From NCBI GenBank assembly GCA_963790965.1, contig CAWBQO010000001.1, positions 248,001 through 312,000 of the forward strand: DNA of 64,000 bases, read 5' to 3'. The first letter of the stretch is position 1; every line of letters begins with the position of its first letter. The stretch is from CAWBQO01 sp963790965 (GTDB lineage: Bacteria; Bacteroidota; Rhodothermia; Rhodothermales; DASSAV01). This document shows, in pieces, positions 19,352 to 27,530 of this stretch. The position numbers and the translations under genes were made by a program. The notes beneath the pieces are model-generated. The model made no database searches. It saw nothing but the letters and a program-made list of their open reading frames with translations, and had not been told where the DNA came from.

Positions 19352-19416
19352 AGATTCGTACGGTATCGGGCCGTCGTAGATAGCGCTTCCATCCACGGCG
19401 GCAGGAAAGGGTGATG

Positions 19417-20469
19417 TTAAGAGAGAAACTGGTGTTCGGTTACGCCATGAAAAGCCCGCCCGAGCGTGCTGGCGCGAGGAACGATCCGCGTCTGGACGAG
19501 CGCGGGCACCTCCACGGCTTCCTCTTCTTCGTTGAGAAGACGAACGAGGTATTCGACCGCACGAGCGCCCATACTCCGGATCGGCACACTGACGGTTGAG
19601 AGCGTCGGCTGGACGTACTGCGCCATCGGGATGTCGTCGAAACCCATTAAGGCGATGTCCTCGGGCACGCGAACACCCCTGTGGTTGAGCACGCTCATGG
19701 CCCCGATCGCCATGAGATCGTTAAAGGCGAAGATGGCCGTCGGCCGCTCACACAGCGCCAGGATAGCCTGCGCGGCCTCGGCACCGGTGTCGCGCATGAA
19801 ATTGCCTTTGAAAAGGAGTGCCGGGTCCGGCATGATTCCCGCCTCGAGAAGCGCAGCGCGGTATCCATCCAGCCGCTCCTGCGATTCGCTGTTGACGTCC
19901 GGACCGGCGATGACCGCGATCCGTTCATGTCCAAGTCCGATAAGGTGCTGCGTCGCCCGAAATCCGCCTTCGCGGTTCATGAGGCGCACCGACCGGTAGC
20001 GCCGGCCGAGGTCGGGAGAGTTCAGAAACACGGAAGGCACTTCCGGCGGAACGACGTCCTGCCATGTCTCCACCGGAGCATTGGGCGCAACGACCAGAAA
20101 CCCATCGACTTGTCCTTTCATCGAGCCGTAGGCCACGCGCATGTCTTCCGAGCGGTGGTGCGAACCCGTTATCATCAGCAGGAACCCGTACCGCTGGGCC
20201 ACTTCGTCCATCCCGGCGAGCATTTCAATGAAGTACTCGCTGTGCGGGAACGGCACGATGACGCCGAGGATGTTCTTTCTGCGGACGATCAGGTTGCGCG
20301 CGGCGGTGTTGGGGACGTACTGGAGCCGGTCGGCGTGCTCCATGACCCGCTTGCGCGTCTCGTTCTTAACGAGGTGCCCCTGATTGAACACCCGCGACAC
20401 GGTTGTGATCGACACGCCGGCGGCGCGGGCCACTTCGCGGATGGTTATGGTGTCCTGCACGTGCAGCAT
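19417..20469 (-). CDS. LacI-family transcriptional regulator
   Basis: A 350-residue DNA-binding repressor expected to respond to a xylan-derived sugar. The start at ATG 20469 is set by the family N-terminus; longer versions add an unlikely leader. The helix-turn-helix (TIREVARAAGVSITTVSRVF) occupies about residues 8-27, followed by the hinge (LQYVPNTAARNL) and the periplasmic-binding-protein-like sensor domain (ILGVIVPFPHSEYF, GHERIAVIAGP, AIFAFNDLMAIGAM, IALMGFDDIPMAQYVQPTLSTV). Two LacI-type palindromes lie 24-62 bases upstream of the start, suggesting autoregulation. It heads the run TonB receptor, surface protein, PorV-like, binding protein, GH10 and xylA. Confidence 0.93.
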   Translation of the reverse strand: MLHVQDTITIREVARAAGVSITTVSRVFNQGHLVKNETRKRVMEHADRLQYVPNTAARNLIVRRKNILGVIVPFPHSEYFIEMLAGMDEVAQRYGFLLMITGSHHRSEDMRVAYGSMKGQVDGFLVVAPNAPVETWQDVVPPEVPSVFLNSPDLGRRYRSVRLMNREGGFRATQHLIGLGHERIAVIAGPDVNSESQERLDGYRAALLEAGIMPDPALLFKGNFMRDTGAEAAQAILALCERPTAIFAFNDLMAIGAMSVLNHRGVRVPEDIALMGFDDIPMAQYVQPTLSTVSVPIRSMGARAVEYLVRLLNEEEEAVEVPALVQTRIVPRASTLGRAFHGVTEHQFLS

Positions 20470-20492
20470 AAAAGAGGGACTCGCCCGGTGCA

Positions 20493-20508
20493 ATGAAAGC
20501 CTTTTCAT
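20493..20508. promoter_or_regulatory. LacI-type operator, distal half of a pair (proximal to lacI start)
   Basis: A 16-base near-palindrome with arms ATGAAA and TTTCAT. It lies 24 bases upstream of the lacI start codon and 9 bases from a second, better operator. The arms resemble LacI/CcpA-family half sites. Binding is inferred from position. Confidence 0.5.
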
Positions 20509-20517
20509 CCATGATAG

Positions 20518-20531
20518 TGAAACCGTTTTCA
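20518..20531. promoter_or_regulatory. LacI-type operator TGAAACCGTTTTCA
   Basis: A 14-base palindrome with one mismatch and a central CG, the classic LacI-family operator form. It lies 49-62 bases upstream of the lacI start codon on the minus strand, between the GH10 gene and lacI, where it would overlap the promoter of the lacI-TonB receptor operon. Confidence 0.65.
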
Positions 20532-20603
20532 AAGCGCAATGCCATTCGGAGTGATAAGAGATCAAACTTCTTTTTTATTCCCGCCGGGACGCAGGAAGAG
20601 CGG

Positions 20604-21746
20604 CTACTTCTCTGCCGCGGTAGCCAGCACGGCTTTCATCGCGGGCTTCGGCGCTCCGTCTCGCCCGAAAAGCAGCGGGTAGCTCGTTCGGCCACGGACG
20701 GGCCAGCCGTTCAGCCACGAGTCACTGTCGCGCACGCCCCAGAACGTGACGCGGGTGACGGCGTCCTTGTGTTTCATAAAGACGCCGAAAAGCGCTCCGT
20801 AGCGTTCCGCGAGTGCGGTTTGCAAGGATTCGGGCAGCCCTGCTTCGTACGGATTTAGTTCCTCCCAGGCGTCCGCGCTCATCGACACGTCTGCCCCGGT
20901 GTTCTGCGTAGCGCGCGGGAGAAGGTCGATGTCAAGCTCCGTAAACATGACGTTTACGCCGAGATTCCTGAAGAGCGTGATCGAGGAGTCAACCTCGGCG
21001 GCCGTCGGCCAATCCATTTTGTAGTGCCCCTGCATGCCGATGCCGGTCACGGTCAGGCCCTCATCGAGCATGTTCTGCACGATCCGCGCCGCGCCTTTTG
21101 CTTTATCGGCGTTCGCCAGCGAATAGTCGTTGTAGTACAGTTCGGCGTCGGGGTCGACCTCGTGAACGAGGCGGAAAGCGCGCGAGAGAAAATCGTCTCC
21201 AATGATGCGCCGCCAGGGCGAATCGCGAAGCGAGCCGTCTTCGTTGAGCGCTTCATTAACGACATCCCACCCCTTGACGCGGCCCTTGTAGCGCCCCACG
21301 ACCGTGCGAATATGGTCCTCCATTCGCGCGATGAGCGTGTCGCGGGAGGCCGGGCTGCCATCCTCATTCTCGAACACCCAGTGGGGGGTCTGCGAATGCC
21401 ACACGAGGGTGTGCCCGACGACGAACATGCCGTTCTCCTCGCCGAAGTCCACGTAGCGGTCTGCGTCGGTGAAGTCGTACCGGTCCGGCTCGGGGTGGAT
21501 GACCTCCCACTTCATGACGTTTTCCGGCGTGATGCTGTTGAACTGCTGCCGGACGAGGGCCGCGCCGAGGCTGTCACGCCCGTAAAACTGCTCCGGATTG
21601 AGGGCCGCGCCGATCAGAAAATCGCCGTCGAATGCGGACTTGAGAGAGGGTTTGTCCGCCGGCATTCCCTCCGGAGCCGGATCATTGCAGCCAAGGAAGA
21701 TCGGGCCGGCGACGGCGAGGAGCGCGAGAATAGATGTGGATTTCAT
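20604..21746 (-). CDS. GH10 endo-xylanase lipoprotein
   Basis: A 380-residue single-domain GH10 enzyme. ATG at 21746 gives a lipoprotein signal peptide with lipobox-like IFLGC, so the enzyme is anchored in the envelope, probably facing the periplasm or surface. GH10 motifs are complete: GHTLVWHSQTPHWVF, proton donor in WDVVNEALNEDG, ELYYNDYSLAN, GIGMQGHYKMDW and nucleophile in FTELDIDLLP, ending with TFWGVRDSDSWLNGWP. Unlike the T9SS GH10 at 7325-8938 it lacks accessory domains, so it probably trims imported or surface-bound oligosaccharides. Same strand as lacI, which lies downstream. Confidence 0.94.
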   Translation of the reverse strand: MKSTSILALLAVAGPIFLGCNDPAPEGMPADKPSLKSAFDGDFLIGAALNPEQFYGRDSLGAALVRQQFNSITPENVMKWEVIHPEPDRYDFTDADRYVDFGEENGMFVVGHTLVWHSQTPHWVFENEDGSPASRDTLIARMEDHIRTVVGRYKGRVKGWDVVNEALNEDGSLRDSPWRRIIGDDFLSRAFRLVHEVDPDAELYYNDYSLANADKAKGAARIVQNMLDEGLTVTGIGMQGHYKMDWPTAAEVDSSITLFRNLGVNVMFTELDIDLLPRATQNTGADVSMSADAWEELNPYEAGLPESLQTALAERYGALFGVFMKHKDAVTRVTFWGVRDSDSWLNGWPVRGRTSYPLLFGRDGAPKPAMKAVLATAAEK

Positions 21747-21890
21747 AGCAGAAAGCGTGTTCTCAACTTGATACAAGAAGACCGGCCCAGCGTTGTGGGC
21801 GGATAGGTTAGCGAGACAAATTGCGGCAGAAGTCCGACGACAACTGAACGCTGGCTTAAGACCCACCGCCAGCCCTGCCCGTTGAGGCGT

Positions 21891-22349
21891 TCAATCCTGC
21901 TGCGGACGCTCTGCGTCCTTTCGGCGCTTGTGCTCGCTAAGCCCGTAGCCACCCAGCCCGCCAAACAAACCATATCCCACCATTCGGATGATCTCAATAG
22001 CAACTTCATCCTTTCCAAGGTGCAACAGATAGGCGGTAAAGACCGAACCGATGAGCAGAATTGCGAAGGCACCCGCCAGCACGATTTTCAAAACCGACAC
22101 GCCGTGGCTTCGTTGCGCCGCTCGGTCGCTAAACTGGGCATCCAAGACGCTGCGCGCGTGATCATAAGAACGCGCGATCTCGTCCTTCTGCAGGTCGAGT
22201 TCAACCTTCCGGACGGCAATCTCCTCCATCTGAACCTGAAGGAACCGATCGATGATCTCCGGATCCGGAGGCGTCGGATCGCGCTTGTCCTGCTCCGCAG
22301 CCGATTGCTGCACAGGAAGATTTGGCACCTGACTACCACGATTCGCCAT
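21891..22349 (-). CDS. Hypothetical membrane protein with coiled-coil and two membrane segments
   Basis: A 152-residue protein I do not recognise. The N-terminal ~30 residues are Pro/Gln-rich and disordered. A charged helical, probably coiled-coil segment follows (IIDRFLQVQMEEIAVRKVEL to LDAQFSD). Then come two hydrophobic segments, VLKIVLAGAFAILLIGSVFT at about residues 86-105 and IRMVGYGLFGGLGGYGL near 120-136, and a basic tail. The ATG directly follows the stop of the 76-residue gene upstream (TAG then ATG), so the two form a coupled pair. The pair sits among xylan genes but shows no sugar-related motif. Confidence 0.6.
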   Translation of the reverse strand: MANRGSQVPNLPVQQSAAEQDKRDPTPPDPEIIDRFLQVQMEEIAVRKVELDLQKDEIARSYDHARSVLDAQFSDRAAQRSHGVSVLKIVLAGAFAILLIGSVFTAYLLHLGKDEVAIEIIRMVGYGLFGGLGGYGLSEHKRRKDAERPQQD

Positions 22350-22580
22350 CTACAAGCTGATCGGTTGCGAACGTTTAAGCACTCCCGTTCGCCCGGAACG
22401 CTTTTGAAGGGACGCAGGCCGTTTATAACGGACGAAGAAACGTCCGTACCCTTTCGCGCCAAGCTCCGAAGGCACAAACCGAACGGAAGCGATGTTCATA
22501 CGCTCCGTCTCCGTAAGCGCCAGGAACTCCTTCGTGTTAAGCGCCTGTACTCCGCCCGACTGGAATTCAAATGCTTTCAT
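22350..22580 (-). CDS. Small hypothetical protein
   Basis: A 76-residue soluble protein of unknown function. ATG at 22580 was chosen (AFEFQSGGVQALNTKEFLAL) over an upstream start at 22685 because the extra 35 residues look non-coding. The C-terminal 40 residues are strongly basic (GRFFVRYKRPASLQKRSG). It is coupled to the downstream membrane protein with no gap. The two may act together, but nothing identifies the process. Confidence 0.5.
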   Translation of the reverse strand: MKAFEFQSGGVQALNTKEFLALTETERMNIASVRFVPSELGAKGYGRFFVRYKRPASLQKRSGRTGVLKRSQPISL

Positions 22581-22735
22581 AACGCTACTTAGGGCTGTAT
22601 GTAGTTGAACAAAGAAAACGTCATGTCGAGGATATTGTTGCTTCTGTTCGGAGCGGCCTCGCTCCCATCCTGCAGACGCAGACACCGGCCCGCGTGCTGT
22701 AGAATATCCTTAAAACCGGTCCGCGCAGGAGCCGA

Positions 22736-22748
22736 AAGAACGGTTCTT
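22736..22748. promoter_or_regulatory. Perfect 13-base palindrome AAGAACGGTTCTT
   Basis: A perfect odd-length inverted repeat in the 220-bp gap between the sugar symporter gene and the small hypothetical pair. The position is upstream of the hypothetical pair and downstream of the symporter. It could be a regulator site; it has no run of T to mark it as a terminator. Confidence 0.3.
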
Positions 22749-22800
22749 GTATTCGCCTGCGTTTAATAAAGTCGCCCGCGTGAGGTGGCGTTCATCTCCG

Positions 22801-24252
22801 TCACACCTCGGGGTGGCGGGCGGTTAGATCTTTTTCGATGGATACCATCTTCGCGTCCGTGAGGGGATACAGGTACATGAGCACGCCCGCGAGCACGCCG
22901 AAGATGGCCGGGTAGAAACTGAACAGCAGCCGGATGCCGGCCAGCGATTCGGGCGTTTGCACCGCATTCGCCACGAAACCGTAGAAGCTGAGGATCCAGC
23001 CGACGATTGCCCCGCCGAGCGTCAGGCCGAGTTTGAGGGCGAACAGCGAGGCGGCCATGATGAGACCCGTTGCGCGCCTGCCAAATTTCCACTCGCCGAA
23101 ATCGGTAGTGTCGGTGTAGATTGCCCACTGGAGCACAGACACGGGGCCGAGGAAGTAGGAAATGATGATGTTGAGTGCGAAGAGCACCAGCACGCTGCCG
23201 GGCGGAACGAAGAAGAACAGCGTGGAGAGGATGGCTGTCCCCGCCAAAAACGTGGCATAGACCGTCTTCTTGTTCATGAACCTCGTCCAGAACCCCGTCG
23301 TGATCGCCCCGAGGATGGTGGCAACGGAACCGATGGTCACGAAACTCGAGGTGAAGACGGCATATGTCAGGTTGATCGAGGTGCCGAAGAAGTTGAGTTG
23401 TTGATCGAGGACGTAGTACCGGAAGAAGTATGGGGTCGCCGAGCCGCGCATGACGACGAACGTGAGCTGCATCACGGTCGCAAGCGCAATGAGCACCCAC
23501 GGCCTGTTTCGTATGAGGTCTTTCAGGTCCTGCCCGATTCTCCCCTGCTGCTCGGGCGCGGTCTGCACGCGCTCGCGCGTCAGGGCGAAGGTGGCGAAGA
23601 GAAGCGCAGCGGCAAGAATGCCATAGAGCACGAACGTGAGCTGCCAGCCGCGCTGCTCACTCCCGGCCCCGAGCCGCTCAACGAGAATGAGCGCCGTAGA
23701 CCCGATGATCACCTGGCCGACGAAGGCTGCAACGAACCGGTACGTCGACACCTCTTGCCGCTCGGCGGAGTTCGGCGTGATCACGGCCATGAGCGCCGAG
23801 TAGGGCACGTTGACGACCGTGTACATGACGACGAGCAGCATGTACGTGCCGTAGGCGTAGGCCAGTAGCGCGCCGCCGCTCAGGCTCGGCGTTGTAAAGG
23901 CGAGTACGCCCGCAACGGCGAACGGAATTGCGAAGCCTGCGATATAGGGCCTGAACTTGCCCCAACGGGTGTTCGTGCGATCCGCAATAACCCCCATGAG
24001 CGGGTCGTTTGCGGCGTCAAAGATGCGGGTTACGAGCAGCATCGTGCCCATGGCCGCCGCCGAAATGCCGAACACGTCGGTGTAGAAGATCGGCAGAAAG
24101 ACCACGAATACCTGGAAATACAGGTTCGAAGCCAGATCGCCGAGGCTGTAGCCGACTTTCTCCTTGAAGCTCAGCCGGGCGCGACTCGCGCCGAGGTGCG
24201 GTGCGCGGTGGTGCGGCGCGCCGGAGGCCGTCTGGAGGTTCTGTTCTGTCAT
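22801..24252 (-). CDS. GPH-family sugar:cation symporter
   Basis: A 483-residue inner-membrane transporter of the glycoside-pentoside-hexuronide family (MelB/XynB/YicJ type), with about 12 membrane segments. Diagnostic motifs are the early YSLGDLASNLYFQ and the cytoplasmic-loop signature FDAANDPLMGVIADRTNTRW followed by GKFRP. Members carry xylosides, melibiose or glucuronides with Na+ or H+. The GH3 gene ends 41 bp upstream on the same strand, so the natural role is uptake of xylo-oligosaccharides or xylosides for the cytoplasmic GH3 enzyme. The substrate is inferred from context. Confidence 0.9.
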   Translation of the reverse strand: MTEQNLQTASGAPHHRAPHLGASRARLSFKEKVGYSLGDLASNLYFQVFVVFLPIFYTDVFGISAAAMGTMLLVTRIFDAANDPLMGVIADRTNTRWGKFRPYIAGFAIPFAVAGVLAFTTPSLSGGALLAYAYGTYMLLVVMYTVVNVPYSALMAVITPNSAERQEVSTYRFVAAFVGQVIIGSTALILVERLGAGSEQRGWQLTFVLYGILAAALLFATFALTRERVQTAPEQQGRIGQDLKDLIRNRPWVLIALATVMQLTFVVMRGSATPYFFRYYVLDQQLNFFGTSINLTYAVFTSSFVTIGSVATILGAITTGFWTRFMNKKTVYATFLAGTAILSTLFFFVPPGSVLVLFALNIIISYFLGPVSVLQWAIYTDTTDFGEWKFGRRATGLIMAASLFALKLGLTLGGAIVGWILSFYGFVANAVQTPESLAGIRLLFSFYPAIFGVLAGVLMYLYPLTDAKMVSIEKDLTARHPEV

Positions 24253-24293
24253 AGGATCATAGGTGCATGGCCGAACGGTTCGGCAACGTGTGA

Positions 24294-26615
24294 TCAGCGG
24301 ACGGTGAGGCGGACGGTTTGCAGGTCTTCGTCGCGCGAGGACGTGCCGGCCATAATGTCGAACGCTCCCGGCTCCACGCGGTACTTCATCTCGATGTCGT
24401 GAAAGGCGAGCGCGTCAGGCGTGATGTCCAACGCCACCGTCTGCGCTTCTCCCGGCATCAACTTCACCCGGGCGAAGCCCTTCAGCTCCTTGACCGGGCG
24501 CGTGGTCGAGGAGACGCAGTCGCGCACGTAGAGCTGCACCACCTCCGCGCCCGCGCGGTCGCCGGTGTTCTTTACCTCCACCAGCGCGCGGGTGCGGCCG
24601 TCGGGCGCGATTGCATCCTGCTCCAGCCGCACATTCGACAAGGTAAACGTCGTGTAGCTCAGTCCATAACCAAACGCGAAGAGCGGAGAAACGTCGTCCA
24701 GCAAGTATCCCCGCCGCGCGGAGGGCTTGTGGTTGTAAAAGACGGGCAGATGGCCTACCGAGCGCGGGAACGAGATGGGCAGCTTGCCGGACGGGTTTAC
24801 GTCTCCAAAGAGCACCTCAGCCACCGCGTGGCCGCCCTCCTGACCGAGATACCAGCACTCGAGCAGCGCCGGAACCTGTTCGGCCAGCTTATTCACTGCA
24901 AGGGGTCGTCCGTTGAAGAGCAGCGCCACGACCGGCTTGCCGGTAGCCATCATGGCGTCGACCAGCGCCTGCTGCTCTCCGAAAAGCGCCAGGTCGGTCC
25001 GGTCGCCCATGTGGCTGAGCGACCACGCTTCACGCGACGTCTGCTCGTTGCCGCCGATGGCGAGCACGATCACGTCCGCGTCCTGCACATCCGCTACGGC
25101 CTTTTCAATCAGCCCCTGCTCCTCCTTCGGATCAGGCGCGACGACCTCGTCAACGCCCCATCCGCCGCCGACCGTGATCCGGCAGCCTTCGCTGTGGACG
25201 ACCTTAACCCGGTGGCCGAGGTAGGCGCGGATGCCCTCCAGCACGCTCACGGCGTGGTCGGGGACGCCGCTGTAGCCGCCAAGAAGCGCCCGGTCGGCGT
25301 TCGGCCCCACGACGGCGACTGTGCGCAAAGACGATGCGTCCAGCGGAAGCACGTGTCCGTCGTTCTTCAGCAGGGTGATGCTCTGTCGCGCCGCCTGCAA
25401 TGCAAGCGCATTGTTCTCCTTGGAACCGACGAACCGCTCCGCTTCCTGCGGATCAACATACGGATCCTCGAAAAGGCCGAGACGGAACTTCCAGTGCAGC
25501 ATCGGTGCCACGAGGCGGTCCAGATCGGCCTCTGAAAGCGCGCCCTCACGGACGAGGTCGACGAGGCTAAGGTAACAGTCCGGCTCCGGCAACTCGATGT
25601 TCACACCGGCACGGACCGCGAGCGCTGCCGCCTCCTTCTTGTCCGCCGCGACGTGGTGGCCGTGCGTGTCCGGCCGGTCGTGCAGCTCCCAGATCGCGTA
25701 GTAATCGGACACGACAAAGCCGTCGAAGCCCCACTCGTCGCGGAGCACCTTCTGCAATAACCAGCGGTTGGCGTGGGAGGGGACGCCGTCGATCTCGTTG
25801 TAAGAGGCCATGACGCTCCCGACGCCGCCTTCCGTGACGCTCTTGCGGAAAGGAGCGAGAAACGTGTCCCGCAGCTCGCGCTCGGAGACGTTCGCCGGGC
25901 CGCAGTTCATCCCCGACTCGGGCTGCCCGTGTGCCGCGAAGTGCTTGAGCGTCGCGATGACGCGGCTCTTGTCGCTGAACGAGTTGTCGCCCTGGAAGCC
26001 GCGCACCGCTGCCAGGCCCATCGCGCCCGCGAGGAACGGGTCTTCGCCGAAGGTCTCCTCGACGCGGCCCCAACGCGCGTCGCGCGCCAGGTCCACGACG
26101 GGCGTGAGCGCCTGATGCGTGCCCCGAAGCCGCGCCTCCTTCGCGGTCATCGCGTAAAGCGCTTCCACGAGCGCCGGATCGAAGGTGCCGCCGAGGGCGA
26201 TGGGCTGAGGAAAACTCGTGCCGCCCGGCGCCGCTTGGCCGTGGAGACATTCCTCATGAAAGATGACCGGAATGCCGAGTCGACTCTCCTCAATAAAGAA
26301 CTTCTGGATCTCGTTCGTAAGTGTCGCCTGGGAGCGCGCGTCGCGGCCGTTCCACGGCTCCGTCTGCGTAGACCCCGCGTCGGAGGGCCGCCCGACCTGT
26401 CCGAGGCCATGCCCATCGCCAAAAGCCGACCCTGCCTTATCCGGATCAAATGCACCGTGATCGTCTACGAGGGTCTGTGCCTTCTCCTGCCAGACGCATA
26501 TCATTTGCGCGGCCTTCTCTTCGAGGCTCATGCGGGCGAGCAGGTCCTGTACGCGCTCCGCTATCGGCGCTCCTGCGTCTTTGTAACGGGCCGTTTCTAA
26601 TGCCTTATCTTTCAT
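24294..26615 (-). CDS. GH3 beta-glycosidase (beta-xylosidase/glucosidase type), cytoplasmic
   Basis: A 773-residue glycoside hydrolase family 3 enzyme without a signal peptide. The order is the N-terminal TIM-barrel domain with the nucleophile Asp in GFVVSDYYAIW, the alpha/beta sandwich domain (VAVVGPNADRALLGGY, VVALLFNGRPLAVN) and the C-terminal fibronectin-III-like domain (LFAFGYGLSYTTF to VKLMPGEAQTVAL). GH3 enzymes of this build release terminal xylose or glucose from the non-reducing end; beta-xylosidase is the likely activity given the neighbours. Being cytoplasmic, it fits with the GPH symporter 41 bp downstream. The divergent FadR-type regulator gene starts 161 bp away. Confidence 0.92.
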   Translation of the reverse strand: MKDKALETARYKDAGAPIAERVQDLLARMSLEEKAAQMICVWQEKAQTLVDDHGAFDPDKAGSAFGDGHGLGQVGRPSDAGSTQTEPWNGRDARSQATLTNEIQKFFIEESRLGIPVIFHEECLHGQAAPGGTSFPQPIALGGTFDPALVEALYAMTAKEARLRGTHQALTPVVDLARDARWGRVEETFGEDPFLAGAMGLAAVRGFQGDNSFSDKSRVIATLKHFAAHGQPESGMNCGPANVSERELRDTFLAPFRKSVTEGGVGSVMASYNEIDGVPSHANRWLLQKVLRDEWGFDGFVVSDYYAIWELHDRPDTHGHHVAADKKEAAALAVRAGVNIELPEPDCYLSLVDLVREGALSEADLDRLVAPMLHWKFRLGLFEDPYVDPQEAERFVGSKENNALALQAARQSITLLKNDGHVLPLDASSLRTVAVVGPNADRALLGGYSGVPDHAVSVLEGIRAYLGHRVKVVHSEGCRITVGGGWGVDEVVAPDPKEEQGLIEKAVADVQDADVIVLAIGGNEQTSREAWSLSHMGDRTDLALFGEQQALVDAMMATGKPVVALLFNGRPLAVNKLAEQVPALLECWYLGQEGGHAVAEVLFGDVNPSGKLPISFPRSVGHLPVFYNHKPSARRGYLLDDVSPLFAFGYGLSYTTFTLSNVRLEQDAIAPDGRTRALVEVKNTGDRAGAEVVQLYVRDCVSSTTRPVKELKGFARVKLMPGEAQTVALDITPDALAFHDIEMKYRVEPGAFDIMAGTSSRDEDLQTVRLTVR

Positions 26616-26776
26616 AACCTTCTACTTGAAAACCAATCGCCCGTGTACATGCATCAGCGGCCAAAAACGCGAAGGCAGGCACCTCTATCTACGCAAGGAT
26701 TGACTCCAGCTTACGAATGCCGTAGATTATCGGCAGCGCTCATAATATCACTTTACGAGTCATAGAGCAAGGGGCA

Positions 26777-27499
26777 GTGACGATGAAAATTGATTTTGCA
26801 CCCATTGGAAAGTCGAATCTCTCGAACGATCTGGCAGACCGCATCGTGGAGATGATTCAATCAGGCGTCTATGGGCCTGGAGACCGGCTTCCCGCGATCA
26901 TGCAGATGGCGCGCTCTTTCGGCGTTGGCCATCCCACCCTCCGCGAGGCGCTCAAGAAGCTGGAGAGCGTGGGCGTGGTCGAAATTAAGCACGGCTCAGG
27001 AGTTTATGTAGGTACGGGGCAAAATTCTCTGCTTGTTCAGAATCCCGCCTTTAAAACCACCTCCTCGAAGAAGCTGATGCTGGACCTCGTGGAGGCCCGT
27101 TCGGCTATCGAAGTGCAAGCCGCCCGAATGGCCGCAGAGAAGGCGGACGATGCCTCACTGGCGCGCATGAAGGAGTATTTGGACATCTCCGGTGCCAACC
27201 TGAACGACGACTCGGTCCTCAATGCGAACAACATGGCGTTCCACCACGAGATCGCCGAGGCTTCCGGAAACGCGGTATTCGCGCAGCTTCAGGAGCTCCT
27301 TGCCAGCCTCTTCCAGCGGGAGCAAAAGGCCATCCTCTACATCTACGGTTCGCGCGCGAAAGACCACGCGGAGCACAGGCGCATTCTCGAGGCCATCGGG
27401 CGGCACGACGCCGATCTCTCCGAAAGGCTCATGCAAGAGCATCTTGAAGGCGTCCGCGCTACGCTTTTGGCCTGGAACGGAGGAGAGCATGAAGCCTGA
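26777..27499 (+). CDS. GntR-family regulator, FadR subgroup
   Basis: A 240-residue DNA-binding protein. The N-terminal winged helix-turn-helix is clear (LADRIVEMIQSGVYGPGDRL, then GVGHPTLREALKKLESVGVV, EIKHGSGVYVG). The C-terminal all-helical FCD domain carries metal/ligand-type residues (LMLDLVEARSAIEVQAARMA, NMAFHHEIAEASGN, DHAEHRRILEAI). FadR-type FCD proteins such as UxuR and ExuR sense uronates, which fits a regulator leading the alpha-glucuronidase and glucuronoyl esterase genes; the ligand is inferred. ATG at 26783 (KIDFAPIG) is an alternative start. It is divergent from the GH3 gene and probably controls both directions from the 161-bp gap. Confidence 0.9.
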   Translation: MTMKIDFAPIGKSNLSNDLADRIVEMIQSGVYGPGDRLPAIMQMARSFGVGHPTLREALKKLESVGVVEIKHGSGVYVGTGQNSLLVQNPAFKTTSSKKLMLDLVEARSAIEVQAARMAAEKADDASLARMKEYLDISGANLNDDSVLNANNMAFHHEIAEASGNAVFAQLQELLASLFQREQKAILYIYGSRAKDHAEHRRILEAIGRHDADLSERLMQEHLEGVRATLLAWNGGEHEA

Positions 27500-27530
27500 T
27501 GCCCTCGCCTCCAAGTACGGCCCGAGTTCG

